DNA of 40,527 bases. It comes from JAJZOM01 sp046703545 (GTDB taxonomy: Archaea; Thermoplasmatota; Thermoplasmata; Thermoplasmatales; Thermoplasmataceae). Each line of letters starts with the position of its first letter. Position 1 is the stretch's first letter. This document shows positions 14,986 to 23,788 of this stretch, piece after piece. The position numbers were made by a program, and so were the translations under genes. The notes under the pieces are model-generated. The model worked only from the letters and a program-made list of their open reading frames with translations, did no database searches and had not been told where the DNA came from. Where the stretch lies: contig JBJKSX010000054.1 in the NCBI GenBank assembly GCA_046703545.1, positions 1-40,527 on the forward strand, given 5' to 3'.

Positions 14986-17061
14986 TTATCCAATAATTTT
15001 CTTCAATTCTTCTAGAGACTTCACCGGAGGCAGGCAATTATTTTCAGTGCATACCTGTATCTGTGAATGATTATTTTCTGAATCCGCTGAAATAGGTTCA
15101 TCAAGAAGTTTCGCAAGTTTCTTGTTGTCCTTCTTGAGCAGAACAGCCACCACGTATGGGAGAAATTCCCTCTGTGAATAATCCCGTATTTTGTCGTATT
15201 CACTGTTTGCTTCCCAGGCTTTGACCAGGTAGCTACCGGACAACGCATAGTCTACTGCGATGCCCATGAAGCTGTGGTACATTGGCCCCTTTTCTATATT
15301 TGCGGCAAACGCATTGGCAACAGAAAGCCCATCCTGGATGAATCCATCATCTGACAGGATTGTCCCAAGCCTCAGGAGGTTGTACATGTGAACGGAGTTT
15401 CCAGAGGGAATCGCCCCGTCATGGCCCTCTTTCATCCTGACTGGAAGTTTCTCGCCGTCCCTTGGGGAACCAAAGAATCCACCCTCCTTCTCATCATAAA
15501 ACTGTTCCTTCGCAGCCTGTGCGAGCTTCACTGCAATTTCGAGGTATTCTCCATCCATGGTTGACTCAAAGAGTTCAATCAATCCAAAGGTCATGAACGA
15601 GTAATCGTCCAGGTAACCGTTGATTGCACTTTCCCCGTCCCTGTACCTGTGGAGGAGCTTGCCGTTTTCATACATCCGCCCAAGTATGAAATTTGCAGAC
15701 TTCTTGGCCTGTTCCAGAAATGAAGCTTCCCCGAAAGCCCTGTGGGCTTTTGCCAGGGCGGCAGTCATGAGCCCATTCATGTCGGTGAGTATCTTGTCAT
15801 CAATGTGGGGCCTGATTCTTTTCTCTCTTGCTTCAAATAGCTTCTCCCTGGACCTGTCCAGGATCTGCTTGAGTTCATCTGCGGCAAGGCCAAGCCTCTT
15901 TGCCTCCCTATCGAGCGGGCTGTTGAGGTAAAGAATATTCTTCCCCGTGTTCCTGCCGGTGGCCTCATCCAGGTAATTTCCAGCCATTTCAGCATTGAAC
16001 ACTGAAAGGAAAATGTCACCGTCCTCTTTTCCAAGGATCTGGTAAATTTCCTGGGCGCTCCAGGTGTAGAATTTCCCCTCCTCATTTTCACTGTCTGCAT
16101 CAATGGCACTGAAAAATGCCCCATCATCGGACACCATCTCCCTGCCAAGGAAATCCAGGACTTCGTAGACAGTGTCCCGGAACAGTTTGTTTCCAGTGAG
16201 CTGATAGGCTTCGGTGTAAGCCATAATCATGAACGCCTGATCATAGGTCATCTTCTCAAAATGGGGCAAAAACCAACCTGCATCAGTGGAATACCTGTGG
16301 AAGCCATATCCAATGTGATCATATATCCCTCCCATTCTCATGGACGTGAGAGTCTTGGTCACCATGTCAAGAAGATCCTGATTGCCGGTCTTCCTGTAAA
16401 TCCTCATGAGGAACATCAGGTTCTGTATGGACGGGAATTTGGGTGCATTTCCGAATCCGCCATTCTCCTTGTCAAACGCACCCTTCAGCTGACCCAGGAT
16501 GTTGCTGACAGTCTCTTCCTTGACTGCATTTCCCTTCTTGCCGTAAGTCACTCCCCTCAGGTCATTCAGCACCTGTTCGGCACGCCTTTCAATTTCTTCT
16601 GGGCCATTGGACCAGAGTTCTTTCAACTGCCTTGTGAGCTCAATGATACCAACCATTCCCCTGCGGCTTTCCCTCGGTATGTAGGTCAGGGCAAATACCG
16701 GGACCTTCTCAGGTGTCATGATGATGTTGAGTGGCCAGCCTCCGGTCCCGGTCATCATCTGGCTCACTGTCATGTATGCACTGTCAATGTCAGGGCGCTC
16801 CTCCCTGTCAACTTTGATGCTCACGAACAAGTCGTTCATCTCCCTTGCGACATACTCGTTCTCAAAACTCTCCTTCTCCATCACGTGGCACCAGTGGCAT
16901 GTGGAGTAACCTATGCTGAGGAATACCAGCTTGTGCTCCTTCTTCGCTTTTTCAAAAGCCTCCTCGGACCATGGGTACCAGTCCACAGGATTGTGTGCGT
17001 GCTGCAGCAAGTAAGGGCTCTTCTCTTTCGCGAGCCTGTTTGTGTAGTTGGAGTCTCCCAT
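14986..17061 (-). CDS. YyaL/SSP411-family protein: thioredoxin-like DUF255 plus (alpha/alpha) barrel
   Basis: This 691-residue cytoplasmic protein belongs to the YyaL/spermatogenesis-associated-20 family. Residues 1-165 are the thioredoxin-like DUF255 domain, with SPYLLQHAHNPVDWYPW and the CxxC motif STCHWCHVM (Cys55, Cys58), then DREERPDID and GGWPLN. The rest is a helical six-hairpin-glycosidase-like region, with repeats such as GGIYDHIGYGFHRYSTD, FFSAIDADSENEEGKFYTW and the C-terminal GAIPSGNSV. Family function is not established; a redox or N-acylglucosamine epimerase-like role has been suggested. Length and motifs show an intact copy. It is divergent from the histidine phosphatase gene. 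Confidence 0.92.
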   Translation of the reverse strand: MGDSNYTNRLAKEKSPYLLQHAHNPVDWYPWSEEAFEKAKKEHKLVFLSIGYSTCHWCHVMEKESFENEYVAREMNDLFVSIKVDREERPDIDSAYMTVSQMMTGTGGWPLNIIMTPEKVPVFALTYIPRESRRGMVGIIELTRQLKELWSNGPEEIERRAEQVLNDLRGVTYGKKGNAVKEETVSNILGQLKGAFDKENGGFGNAPKFPSIQNLMFLMRIYRKTGNQDLLDMVTKTLTSMRMGGIYDHIGYGFHRYSTDAGWFLPHFEKMTYDQAFMIMAYTEAYQLTGNKLFRDTVYEVLDFLGREMVSDDGAFFSAIDADSENEEGKFYTWSAQEIYQILGKEDGDIFLSVFNAEMAGNYLDEATGRNTGKNILYLNSPLDREAKRLGLAADELKQILDRSREKLFEAREKRIRPHIDDKILTDMNGLMTAALAKAHRAFGEASFLEQAKKSANFILGRMYENGKLLHRYRDGESAINGYLDDYSFMTFGLIELFESTMDGEYLEIAVKLAQAAKEQFYDEKEGGFFGSPRDGEKLPVRMKEGHDGAIPSGNSVHMYNLLRLGTILSDDGFIQDGLSVANAFAANIEKGPMYHSFMGIAVDYALSGSYLVKAWEANSEYDKIRDYSQREFLPYVVAVLLKKDNKKLAKLLDEPISADSENNHSQIQVCTENNCLPPVKSLEELKKIIG

Positions 17062-17172
17062 AATTTCACCGTGATTTGATTATTCTAGGTAACTGGATGA
17101 GTTATGCACACCTTATAACAATTATTGAAGGGCAAAGGCTACAAACTCCCTTTAATACGTTGCCTGAATTAT

Positions 17173-17757
17173 GTGGGCGTGGCATCTGTCATATTTGTAA
17201 GGCATGGGGAAAGCCTGTCAAACACCAGGAACATCATAACCTCTGACTACACCGGGTACCCTCTTACAGAGAGGGGGAAGTCACAGGCAAGGGAAGCCGC
17301 CAGGGAGCTCAGCGGAACCAAGGTTGACAGACTTCTTACAAGCCCGGTCCAGAGAGCCAAGGAAACGGCGGAAATCATTTCAGGAGTTCTTAGGGTCATG
17401 CCCTCTGTGGATGAAAGGATCAGGGAATCAGGAATGGGGCCGCACAACAACAAGTCCCTTGAAGATATCCCAAAAAAGAAACGTTCCGAACTGGGCATGG
17501 AGACCTGGGAATCTCACCAGGAGAGGTTTCTCAGTGCCATGAAGGATGTGACTGGAACCACAGTGATGGTGAGCCATGCTTTTCCAATCAGGAGTGCAGT
17601 GGCATACTTCCTTGGATTTGACGAGGACGAAAGCTATGGCATAAACATAAGGAATGGCAGCATTACAGTCGTTGACCTGGATCATGGGAAGGTCTTGTGC
17701 ATAGGGTCAAGGCATCTGTCGGTCAGGGTAAGTGACTTCATTCTTGGGGAAAAATGA
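17173..17757 (+). CDS. histidine phosphatase (phosphoglycerate mutase) superfamily protein
   Basis: This is a histidine-phosphatase fold protein of about 194 residues. The catalytic motif is VIFVRHGES; LTERGKSQAREAA, LLTSPVQRAKETAEII and the second active-site histidine in VSHAFPIRSA follow. Members act as cofactor-dependent phosphoglycerate mutases or as broad sugar-phosphate or nucleotide phosphatases; the short length and the MGPHNNKSLEDIP region favour a phosphatase. The open frame extends to TTG at 17125, but a TATA-like box (TTTAATACG, 17151-17159) would place transcription inside it. I therefore chose GTG at 17173, with GTG at 17179 as alternative. It precedes cysS. Confidence 0.85.
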   Translation: MGVASVIFVRHGESLSNTRNIITSDYTGYPLTERGKSQAREAARELSGTKVDRLLTSPVQRAKETAEIISGVLRVMPSVDERIRESGMGPHNNKSLEDIPKKKRSELGMETWESHQERFLSAMKDVTGTTVMVSHAFPIRSAVAYFLGFDEDESYGINIRNGSITVVDLDHGKVLCIGSRHLSVRVSDFILGEK

Positions 17758-17828
17758 GCATATTTTTTCGGCTCTAACAAAATGCCCCAATAAAATATTT
17801 AGCTTCTTCAAGCAATATACCTGCAATC

Positions 17829-19202
17829 ATGTTCATCTACGAATCGATGTCCCGGACCGAAAAAGAGCTTGATATCCGCAAGGACACAGTCACCAGGCTG
17901 TTTGTCTGCGGCCCCACGGTTCAGGACAGCTTTCATCTGGGCCACGCCAGGACTTACATCTTCTTCGACTCCTTTGCAAAATATCTCAGGGCCAGTGGTT
18001 ATGATGTCTTCTATCTTCAGAATGTAACGGACATAGACGACAAAATAATCAATCGTGCAAGGGAGGAAAACACCACATTTGACATAATCTCAAGGAAATA
18101 CTCCGCTGAATTCTTCAGGATAATGAAAGACCTGAAGGTTGACAGTGTTAATTTCTATGCATTTGCCACGAGGCATATGGATGACATAATCGCACAGATT
18201 TCCAAACTGGTGGAGAAAGGATTTGCCTATGAGACCGGAGACGGGGTCTATTTTAGGGTAGGAAAATTCCCTGATTATGGAAAATTGTCCGGCCAGGACA
18301 TGGACTCGCTGAAGTCTGGCGCCAGAGTTGATTCCACTGAAGAAAAGGAAGATCCCAGGGATTTCGTGATCTGGAAGAAGATGAAGCCCGGTGAGCCACA
18401 CTGGGAATCACCATGGGGGAAGGGGAGGCCGGGCTGGCACATCGAGGACACCGCCATCACGGAGAAATATTTCGGCCCAACCTATGACATTCACGGCGGC
18501 GGGACAGATCTGGTTTTTCCGCACCATGAAGCCGAGATCGCAATCGAGAGGTCAATAAGCGGGGCCGATCACCTGTCAAGGTACTGGGTGCACAGCGCAA
18601 TGATCAACATCAACGAGGAGAAGATGTCAAAGTCACTTCACAACTTCATCACAATCGAGGATGCACTGAAGGATTTCTCTCCTGAAGAGCTAAGGTTCAC
18701 CCTCCTGAATGTCCAGTTCAGGTCGGTGGTCAGCTTCTCCGATGACATGCTTGTTGAGGCAAGGTCCAACGTTAACAGCATCAACATCCTATACCGAAAG
18801 CTCAAGGCGGCTGCCAAAGATGGAAGCCAGGTGGGCCGGGAAGAAAATACCTTCATAGGGGAACTCAGGGAACCACTGGAAGCTGGCTTTGACCTCAGAG
18901 GGTTTTTCACTCGATTCATCGCCCTCGTTGGAAAATGGAACAACCAGATCGAACTTCTCGATGAGAATGAACGGGCTCAGGCCGTTGGTACGATTGAATG
19001 GGTGAACAGCTTCACCGGCATAATCAGGGAACGGGGTTCTGGGGAAAACGCAAAGGGAGTCGTGGAACTGGCCCTTGAAATCAGAAAGAGGCTGAGGGAC
19101 AAGCGGGATTTCGAGACATCTGATCTCATAAGGTCAAGCCTGCGGGACCTTGGCATATATATCGAGGACAAGGGTGGGGAAACCACGTGGTGGCAGGAGT
19201 GA
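17829..19202 (+). CDS. cysS: cysteinyl-tRNA synthetase
   Basis: This 457-residue class I synthetase joins cysteine to tRNA-Cys. The HIGH-type motif is HLGHA (36-40), KMSKS is at 265-269, and the zinc region contains CGPT (Cys27) and DIHGGGTDLVFPHHEAEIA. At the position where most CysRS enzymes have the zinc ligand Cys in GWHIEC, this protein reads GWHIED (Asp207). The other ligands (Cys27, His and Glu of PHHEAE) are present. A TATA-like box (AAAATATTTA, about 17795-17804) precedes the ATG. The stop codon overlaps the SD site of pncA, so these genes are probably co-transcribed. Confidence 0.95.
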   Translation: MFIYESMSRTEKELDIRKDTVTRLFVCGPTVQDSFHLGHARTYIFFDSFAKYLRASGYDVFYLQNVTDIDDKIINRAREENTTFDIISRKYSAEFFRIMKDLKVDSVNFYAFATRHMDDIIAQISKLVEKGFAYETGDGVYFRVGKFPDYGKLSGQDMDSLKSGARVDSTEEKEDPRDFVIWKKMKPGEPHWESPWGKGRPGWHIEDTAITEKYFGPTYDIHGGGTDLVFPHHEAEIAIERSISGADHLSRYWVHSAMININEEKMSKSLHNFITIEDALKDFSPEELRFTLLNVQFRSVVSFSDDMLVEARSNVNSINILYRKLKAAAKDGSQVGREENTFIGELREPLEAGFDLRGFFTRFIALVGKWNNQIELLDENERAQAVGTIEWVNSFTGIIRERGSGENAKGVVELALEIRKRLRDKRDFETSDLIRSSLRDLGIYIEDKGGETTWWQE

Positions 19203-19212
19203 GGTGATCAAA

Positions 19213-19755
19213 ATGTCAAAGTCGGCAGTAATAGTTGTTGATCTGGTCAACGATTTTGTTTCGGGAGTATTCGGCTCAGAAAGTGCAGCGAATGTGTCAA
19301 AAAGGATAGAATATTTCATGAAATCACTTCCCGGAAACCTGACAAGGGTCTTCACCCTTGATTCCCACATTGAGGATGATCCTGAATTCAAGGTCTGGGG
19401 AGAACACTGCCTCATGGGCACGTGGGGGAGCAAACAGGTGGACAACCTTGAGGACATTGAGGGGTACAGGATAACAAAAAGGCATTTTGACGCATTCTAT
19501 GACACAGATCTGGACGGTTACCTGAGGGCAAAGTCAATAGACAAGCTGTACATTCTGGGGATCAGTACTGACATATGCGTGCTGCACACCGCTGCAGGGG
19601 CATTCTTCAGGTACTACGACACGAGTGTCATATCAGATCTTTGCGCTGCAATTTCTCCCGAAAGGCATTTGGAGGCTCTTTCATTCATGGAGAGAAACTA
19701 CGGTAGCAGAATTTTGAATTCAAAAGAAGCACTGGAGGAACTTAACAATGCTTGA
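19213..19755 (+). CDS. pncA: nicotinamidase (isochorismatase-family hydrolase)
   Basis: This 180-residue cysteine hydrolase would convert nicotinamide to nicotinate in NAD salvage. The triad is visible as Asp10 (VVDLVNDF), Lys89 (RITKRHFDAF) and Cys122 (GISTDICVLHTA). The metal site of nicotinamidases is present as Asp50 and His52 (TLDSHIEDDPEF) and His65 (GEHCLMGT), which distinguishes it from other isochorismatase-like enzymes. A longer frame extends back into cysS, but GAGGTGAT just before the ATG at 19213 is a clear SD site. The 3' end overlaps the next gene, pncB, by eight nucleotides, supporting translational coupling. Confidence 0.92.
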   Translation: MSKSAVIVVDLVNDFVSGVFGSESAANVSKRIEYFMKSLPGNLTRVFTLDSHIEDDPEFKVWGEHCLMGTWGSKQVDNLEDIEGYRITKRHFDAFYDTDLDGYLRAKSIDKLYILGISTDICVLHTAAGAFFRYYDTSVISDLCAAISPERHLEALSFMERNYGSRILNSKEALEELNNA

Positions 19756-20968
19756 AAAGAAGCAGACAGAAACACAGGAGGCGAGAATTTTCTATTCGGC
19801 CTCGGATCAGGACATATTAACAGGAAAAGCTTCAGACGTATACTTTGAGAGGAGCATAGATGCGGCTTCCAAAGTGAAGCACGAGGCCAATGTGGTTGCA
19901 GAGTTTACCGTATCGGGCCCCAAGGACCAGTGGGTGAATTTTTCAGGCCTCGCTGAGGTTGTGGCCATGCTCAAGGGAAAGAAAGTGGACCTCTATGCAA
20001 TTCCAGAGGGCACACTGGTGGACACTAGGGATGCCGACGGAAGGCCGGTGCCGTTCATGAAGATCGTGGGGAATTACGATGATTTCGGAGAGTTTGAAAC
20101 GGCGCTCCTTGGCTTCATATGCCAGTCAACCGGGATATCCACGTATTCAACAAGAATCAGGATGGAATTGGGTGAAACCCCATTCTTCTCATTCGGAATA
20201 AGGAGGATGCATCCGGCCATCTCTCCCATGATAGACCGGGCCGCCTACATAGGTGGTGCAGATGGCGTTTCTGGAATTCTCGGGGCAAAGGTCATCGGGC
20301 TGAGCCCAGTAGGAACCATGCCTCATGCACTTTCCCTGATCTTCGGAGATGACAGGGCATGGGAGATGACGGTAAAGAAAGCAGGCAAAGAAGGTGTCAA
20401 GACTCTGCTCATTGACACTTACATGGATGAGAAATTTGCTGCCATCAAGGCCGCTGAAATGTTTCCTGACCTGGATTACATAAGGCTTGACACGCCATCA
20501 TCAAGGAGAGGCAGTTTCCCCAACCTGCTGAGGGAAGTCAGGTGGGAACTGGATCTGCGGGGCTACAAGAATGTCAAGCTGATGGTGTCTGGAGGCCTGA
20601 AACTTGAAAATCTCGCGGAACTTAAGGAATCAGGGGCAGACTCATTCGGCATAGGCACGTCCATCTCATCCGCTGCGCCCTATGATTTTGCAATGGACAT
20701 AGTGGAACTGAATGGTTCCCCCCACACAAAGAGGGGTAAATTCTCGGGCTCTAAGAGTGTCCTTAGATGCGACAAATGCAGGAAGCACCTGGTGGTCCCA
20801 ATTACTGATGAAGGCATGTCCTGCCAGTGTGGGGGCAGCATGGAAAATCTCATGCAGAAATTCATTTCCCAGGGCGAGACCGCTAGAAAAAGCGAGGAAG
20901 CCAGGGAGATACGGGAAAGGGCCCTTTCAGAGATAGAGTTCCTGAAGAGATCTTCTGGGGTGCAGTAA
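19748..20968 (+). CDS. pncB: nicotinate phosphoribosyltransferase
   Basis: This 406-residue enzyme makes nicotinate mononucleotide from nicotinate and PRPP, using the product of PncA in the Preiss-Handler pathway. It resembles the Thermoplasma acidophilum enzyme whose structure is known. Features include FGIRRMHPAISPMIDRAAYIGGADG, the phosphate-binding LMVSGGLKLENLAEL and FGIGTSIS. A C-terminal zinc-ribbon-like part (LRCDKCRKHL, then CQCGG) is a mark of that archaeal group. The ATG lies inside the end of pncA. The pair sits behind cysS on the same strand. Confidence 0.93.
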   Translation: MLEKKQTETQEARIFYSASDQDILTGKASDVYFERSIDAASKVKHEANVVAEFTVSGPKDQWVNFSGLAEVVAMLKGKKVDLYAIPEGTLVDTRDADGRPVPFMKIVGNYDDFGEFETALLGFICQSTGISTYSTRIRMELGETPFFSFGIRRMHPAISPMIDRAAYIGGADGVSGILGAKVIGLSPVGTMPHALSLIFGDDRAWEMTVKKAGKEGVKTLLIDTYMDEKFAAIKAAEMFPDLDYIRLDTPSSRRGSFPNLLREVRWELDLRGYKNVKLMVSGGLKLENLAELKESGADSFGIGTSISSAAPYDFAMDIVELNGSPHTKRGKFSGSKSVLRCDKCRKHLVVPITDEGMSCQCGGSMENLMQKFISQGETARKSEEAREIRERALSEIEFLKRSSGVQ

Positions 20969-20969
20969 C

Positions 20970-21491
20970 TCAGGCAGGAGCTTGTGTGCCCCTCCTTTTC
21001 AGGCCTTTCTCACAGGTCGGGCAGCATGCGTAATATGTCTTCCTGTTCAGGGAGACTGTGATGGGATGTGATTCAATTTCCTTGCCGCACAGGTCACAGT
21101 GAACCAGTTCAACCCTTCCCATGGGGTTGTTTGACACTCTCTTTGTCGCAATCCTCACACTGAGTATCTGAACATTCGTGAGTCTGGGAAGGTCCTCGTA
21201 ATAGAGGACAACAATATATGTCCCGTCAATCAGGCTGTATTCCTCAAGTACAAGGCCGTCGGGGACTCCCTCGCGGTCTTCAAGATGGACAATTACCAGG
21301 TTGCTTTCCTCATTGTCGAGGGTGATTGTGAAATTCTGTATGACTCCATCATCCACCAGGCCATCCAGTGTCTTTTTGGCAGTAACACGGGATATCCCCA
21401 GCGATGTGGCAATCTCTGAAATGCTCTTCCTCGAATCCGCTTTAAGGAGAGTTATCATGCGCTGCTCTGTTTCACTGAGATTTCTTCTCAT
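20970..21491 (-). CDS. copT: copper-responsive regulator CopT: Lrp-like HTH plus TRASH domain
   Basis: This 173-residue regulator has an AsnC/Lrp-type HTH at residues 1-60 (LSETEQRMITLLKADSRKS, then ISEIATSLGISRVTAKKTLDG). A C-terminal TRASH metal-binding domain has the cysteine series CDLCGKE, YYACCPTC. In Sulfolobus and Ferroplasma such a protein controls the adjacent copMA genes in response to copper. Here it is divergent from a small TRASH protein and a P1B ATPase, the same arrangement. The perfect palindrome ATGTTTAAACAT (21511-21522) in the shared spacer is a candidate binding site. No ligand-binding RAM domain of classical Lrp is apparent, so the middle part is specific to this family. 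Confidence 0.87.
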   Translation of the reverse strand: MRRNLSETEQRMITLLKADSRKSISEIATSLGISRVTAKKTLDGLVDDGVIQNFTITLDNEESNLVIVHLEDREGVPDGLVLEEYSLIDGTYIVVLYYEDLPRLTNVQILSVRIATKRVSNNPMGRVELVHCDLCGKEIESHPITVSLNRKTYYACCPTCEKGLKRRGTQAPA

Positions 21492-21510
21492 AATGCAAAA
21501 TGAAGTTAGT

Positions 21511-21522
21511 ATGTTTAAACAT
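21511..21522. promoter_or_regulatory. palindromic candidate operator between copT and copMA
   Basis: ATGTTTAAACAT is a perfect 12-bp palindrome about 20 bp before the copT start and upstream of the copM TATA-like box (TTTAATATATT, about 21539-21549). Divergent cop promoters bound by CopT are known in other archaea; this exact site is inferred. Confidence 0.45.
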
Positions 21523-21565
21523 TGTGTAAAGTCAAGCCTTTAATATATTTTCAATATAACCATTT

Positions 21566-21712
21566 ATGGGAAAACAGGTAGATCCAGTTTGTGGAATGAC
21601 TGTGGATGACAGCACCGAGATCCGCTCAACCTACAAGGGCAAGGAATATTTCTTCTGCATGGAAGGGTGCAAGAAGCAGTTTGACGCAAACCCGCTGAAA
21701 TACACCAGGTGA
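21566..21712 (+). CDS. copM: CopM-like small TRASH/YHS metallochaperone, 48 aa
   Basis: This 48-residue protein is made of one TRASH/YHS domain, with VDPVCGMTV (Cys9), EYFFCMEGC (Cys31, Cys35) and KKQFDANPLKYT. The three cysteines are suited to binding and handing on a copper ion. The ATG at 21566 lies about 21 nt after a TATA-like box, so the gene is probably leaderless. CopA starts four nucleotides after its stop, with an SD-like GGTGAGGG across the junction, so the two are one operon. The domain is closely similar to the N-terminus of the neighbouring ATPase, suggesting a local duplication. It is short enough to be missed by automatic calling. Confidence 0.88.
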   Translation: MGKQVDPVCGMTVDDSTEIRSTYKGKEYFFCMEGCKKQFDANPLKYTR

Positions 21713-21716
21713 GGGT

Positions 21717-23750
21717 ATGCCCACCGATCCCGTATGCGGGATGTTCGTTCCGGACACATCCAAACTCAAGCTTGAGAAGGATGGCAGGGAATACTATTTC
21801 TGTTCTTCCGACTGCCTGAACAAGTTCAAGTCCCCGGAAGAGCAGCTAAGGTCACTCAGGCTGCGGCTTGCGGTTGCATGGGTTTTCTCGATTCCGGTCC
21901 TTGTACTCACTTACACAAGCATTGGGAGCAAATCGTTCATCCTGCTCGCACTCACGTTGCCCGTCCAGTTCTATTCTGGCCTCGGTTTCTACAAGGGTGC
22001 GTATGAGTCCATCAGGAACAGGATGGGCAATATGGACATCCTCATCTCATTGGGAACTTTAACCGCATTCTTTTTCTCACTGTTTGTCACGTTCTTCCCC
22101 GGTGCAATATCCAATTCTTTGCCATACTTTGATGCCTCGGCTTTCATCATCACGCTCATACTGACGGGCAGCTACATTGAAAACCTCACAAAGAAGTCTG
22201 CGGGCGATGCGGCAGGAAAACTGATGCAGCTCATCCCAAGAACTGCCCACAGGCTGTCCGGAGGCTCGGTTGAAAATGTCCCGGCCGATGCAATCCATTC
22301 AGGAGACCATCTTGAAGTCAGGGCAGGAGAAGTATTCATCGCAGATGGATACGTAATACGGGGTTCTGGCGATATAGACACATCCACAATAACAGGCGAG
22401 CAGGAGCCGGTTTTCGCTTCCGTGGGTGACAGGGTGGTCTCCGGCACAAAGAATCTGAACGGAACCCTCACAATCGAGGTTGAGCGTGCAGGAAACGATT
22501 CGACTGTGAGCAGGATATACGACATGCTTCAGGCTGCTTCCTCCGGCCGTGCGAGAATTCAAAGAGTTGCCGACATATTTTCAACCTATTTTGTTCCCGT
22601 TGTGCTGGTCTCCGCATCAGTCTCGGCCATGATATGGGCATTTTTTGTTTATGGGACAGGCTCAGGCCTCTGGGATGTGCCGGTACTTGCCTTCGTATCT
22701 GTGGTGGTTATCGCATGTCCCTGTGCAATAGGATTGGCAGCGCCAATAGCCCTCCTCATATCATCCTCATATTCATACGGCAATGGCGTCATTCTGAAAA
22801 ATACCAGTTCACTGGACAGGATTTCGAGGGTCACAAGGGTGGTGTTCGACAAGACGGGCACCCTGACAGAAAGCATGCCTTCCGTAATCAGGATGGATGC
22901 CAAATCCGACAGTGAGCAGCTGCTAAAATATGCGGCATCAATAGAGAGGCAGTCAAACCATCCGGTGGCAAGAGCCGTTGTTTCTTATGCCCAACAGAAG
23001 GCAATCAAGCCACTTGACGCTACTGACGTCCGGGAAATTCCTGGGGCTGGAATATCAGGAAATGTAAACGGTTCCAGGGTTGAAATCAGCCGGCTTAGGA
23101 CAGGAGAGTTCTCGGGAATTGAAGTGAAGATAGATGGAGAAGATGCGGGCCGGCTGTTCCTGCAGTACAAGATAAGGGATGGATCCGCAAAGCTAGTTTC
23201 ATCGCTCAACGATTCTGGAATCAAGACATCACTCGTGACTGGAGACAGAAAGAGCGAGGCTGAGGCTTTGGCAAAATCACTGAACATTTCTGACATACAC
23301 TCTGAAGTTGATCCGGAGGGCAAGTCAAAGATCATCATGGAATATCAGGAGAGTGGAGATTTTGTGCTCTTTGTGGGCGACGGTATAAATGACGCAGTTG
23401 CCATGGAGGTTGCTGATGCAGGAATCGCAGTTTCCGATGCATCTGACATTGCCAAGGATGCGGGGGACATCATCCTTGCAAAGAGCGACATTTCCCTGGT
23501 GAATGCCTCAATCGGCGTTTCAAGGGAAACCATAAGGAAAGTGAAGCAGAACATTTACTGGGCAATCGGGTACAATTCAGCACTCATTCCAATTGCGGGG
23601 GGAATACTAGTCCCCCTGTTTGGGCTCGGAATATACTCATTTCTCCCAATCCTATCGGCCCTTGCAATGGGCTTGAGTTCAACAAGTGTTGTGCTTAATT
23701 CCCTCCTTCTGCGGGGAAGGCTGAGGAAAAGGGTCTTCACGCCTAACTAA
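21717..23750 (+). CDS. copA: P1B-type copper-transporting ATPase with N-terminal YHS/TRASH domain
   Basis: This 677-residue heavy-metal ATPase, probably a copper exporter, sits in the cell membrane. The first ~38 residues form a YHS/TRASH metal domain (DPVCGMF, YYFCSSDC) in place of the usual HMA domain. Membrane helices follow, then the actuator loop TITGEQ (226-229; many relatives have TGES), the metal site CPC (334-336), the phosphorylated Asp378 in DKTGT, the SNHPVARA nucleotide site and GDGINDAVAM. The downstream helices contain YN and MGLSSTSVV motifs of Cu(I) pumps. Linkage to copM and copT supports copper as substrate. Confidence 0.92.
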   Translation: MPTDPVCGMFVPDTSKLKLEKDGREYYFCSSDCLNKFKSPEEQLRSLRLRLAVAWVFSIPVLVLTYTSIGSKSFILLALTLPVQFYSGLGFYKGAYESIRNRMGNMDILISLGTLTAFFFSLFVTFFPGAISNSLPYFDASAFIITLILTGSYIENLTKKSAGDAAGKLMQLIPRTAHRLSGGSVENVPADAIHSGDHLEVRAGEVFIADGYVIRGSGDIDTSTITGEQEPVFASVGDRVVSGTKNLNGTLTIEVERAGNDSTVSRIYDMLQAASSGRARIQRVADIFSTYFVPVVLVSASVSAMIWAFFVYGTGSGLWDVPVLAFVSVVVIACPCAIGLAAPIALLISSSYSYGNGVILKNTSSLDRISRVTRVVFDKTGTLTESMPSVIRMDAKSDSEQLLKYAASIERQSNHPVARAVVSYAQQKAIKPLDATDVREIPGAGISGNVNGSRVEISRLRTGEFSGIEVKIDGEDAGRLFLQYKIRDGSAKLVSSLNDSGIKTSLVTGDRKSEAEALAKSLNISDIHSEVDPEGKSKIIMEYQESGDFVLFVGDGINDAVAMEVADAGIAVSDASDIAKDAGDIILAKSDISLVNASIGVSRETIRKVKQNIYWAIGYNSALIPIAGGILVPLFGLGIYSFLPILSALAMGLSSTSVVLNSLLLRGRLRKRVFTPN

Positions 23751-23788
23751 AATACGCCCTGGCAATGCAGGAGAAGGAGTAGGGCATC

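Noticed and set aside
16261..17079. 272-codon plus-strand ORF inside the YyaL gene
   Set aside because: It is a His- and Pro-rich mirror frame of a well-conserved 691-residue protein; long antisense ORFs are common at this base composition.
19150..19212. N-terminal extension of the nicotinamidase frame into cysS
   Set aside because: The SD site at 19201-19208 and the start of the family domain place the start at 19213.
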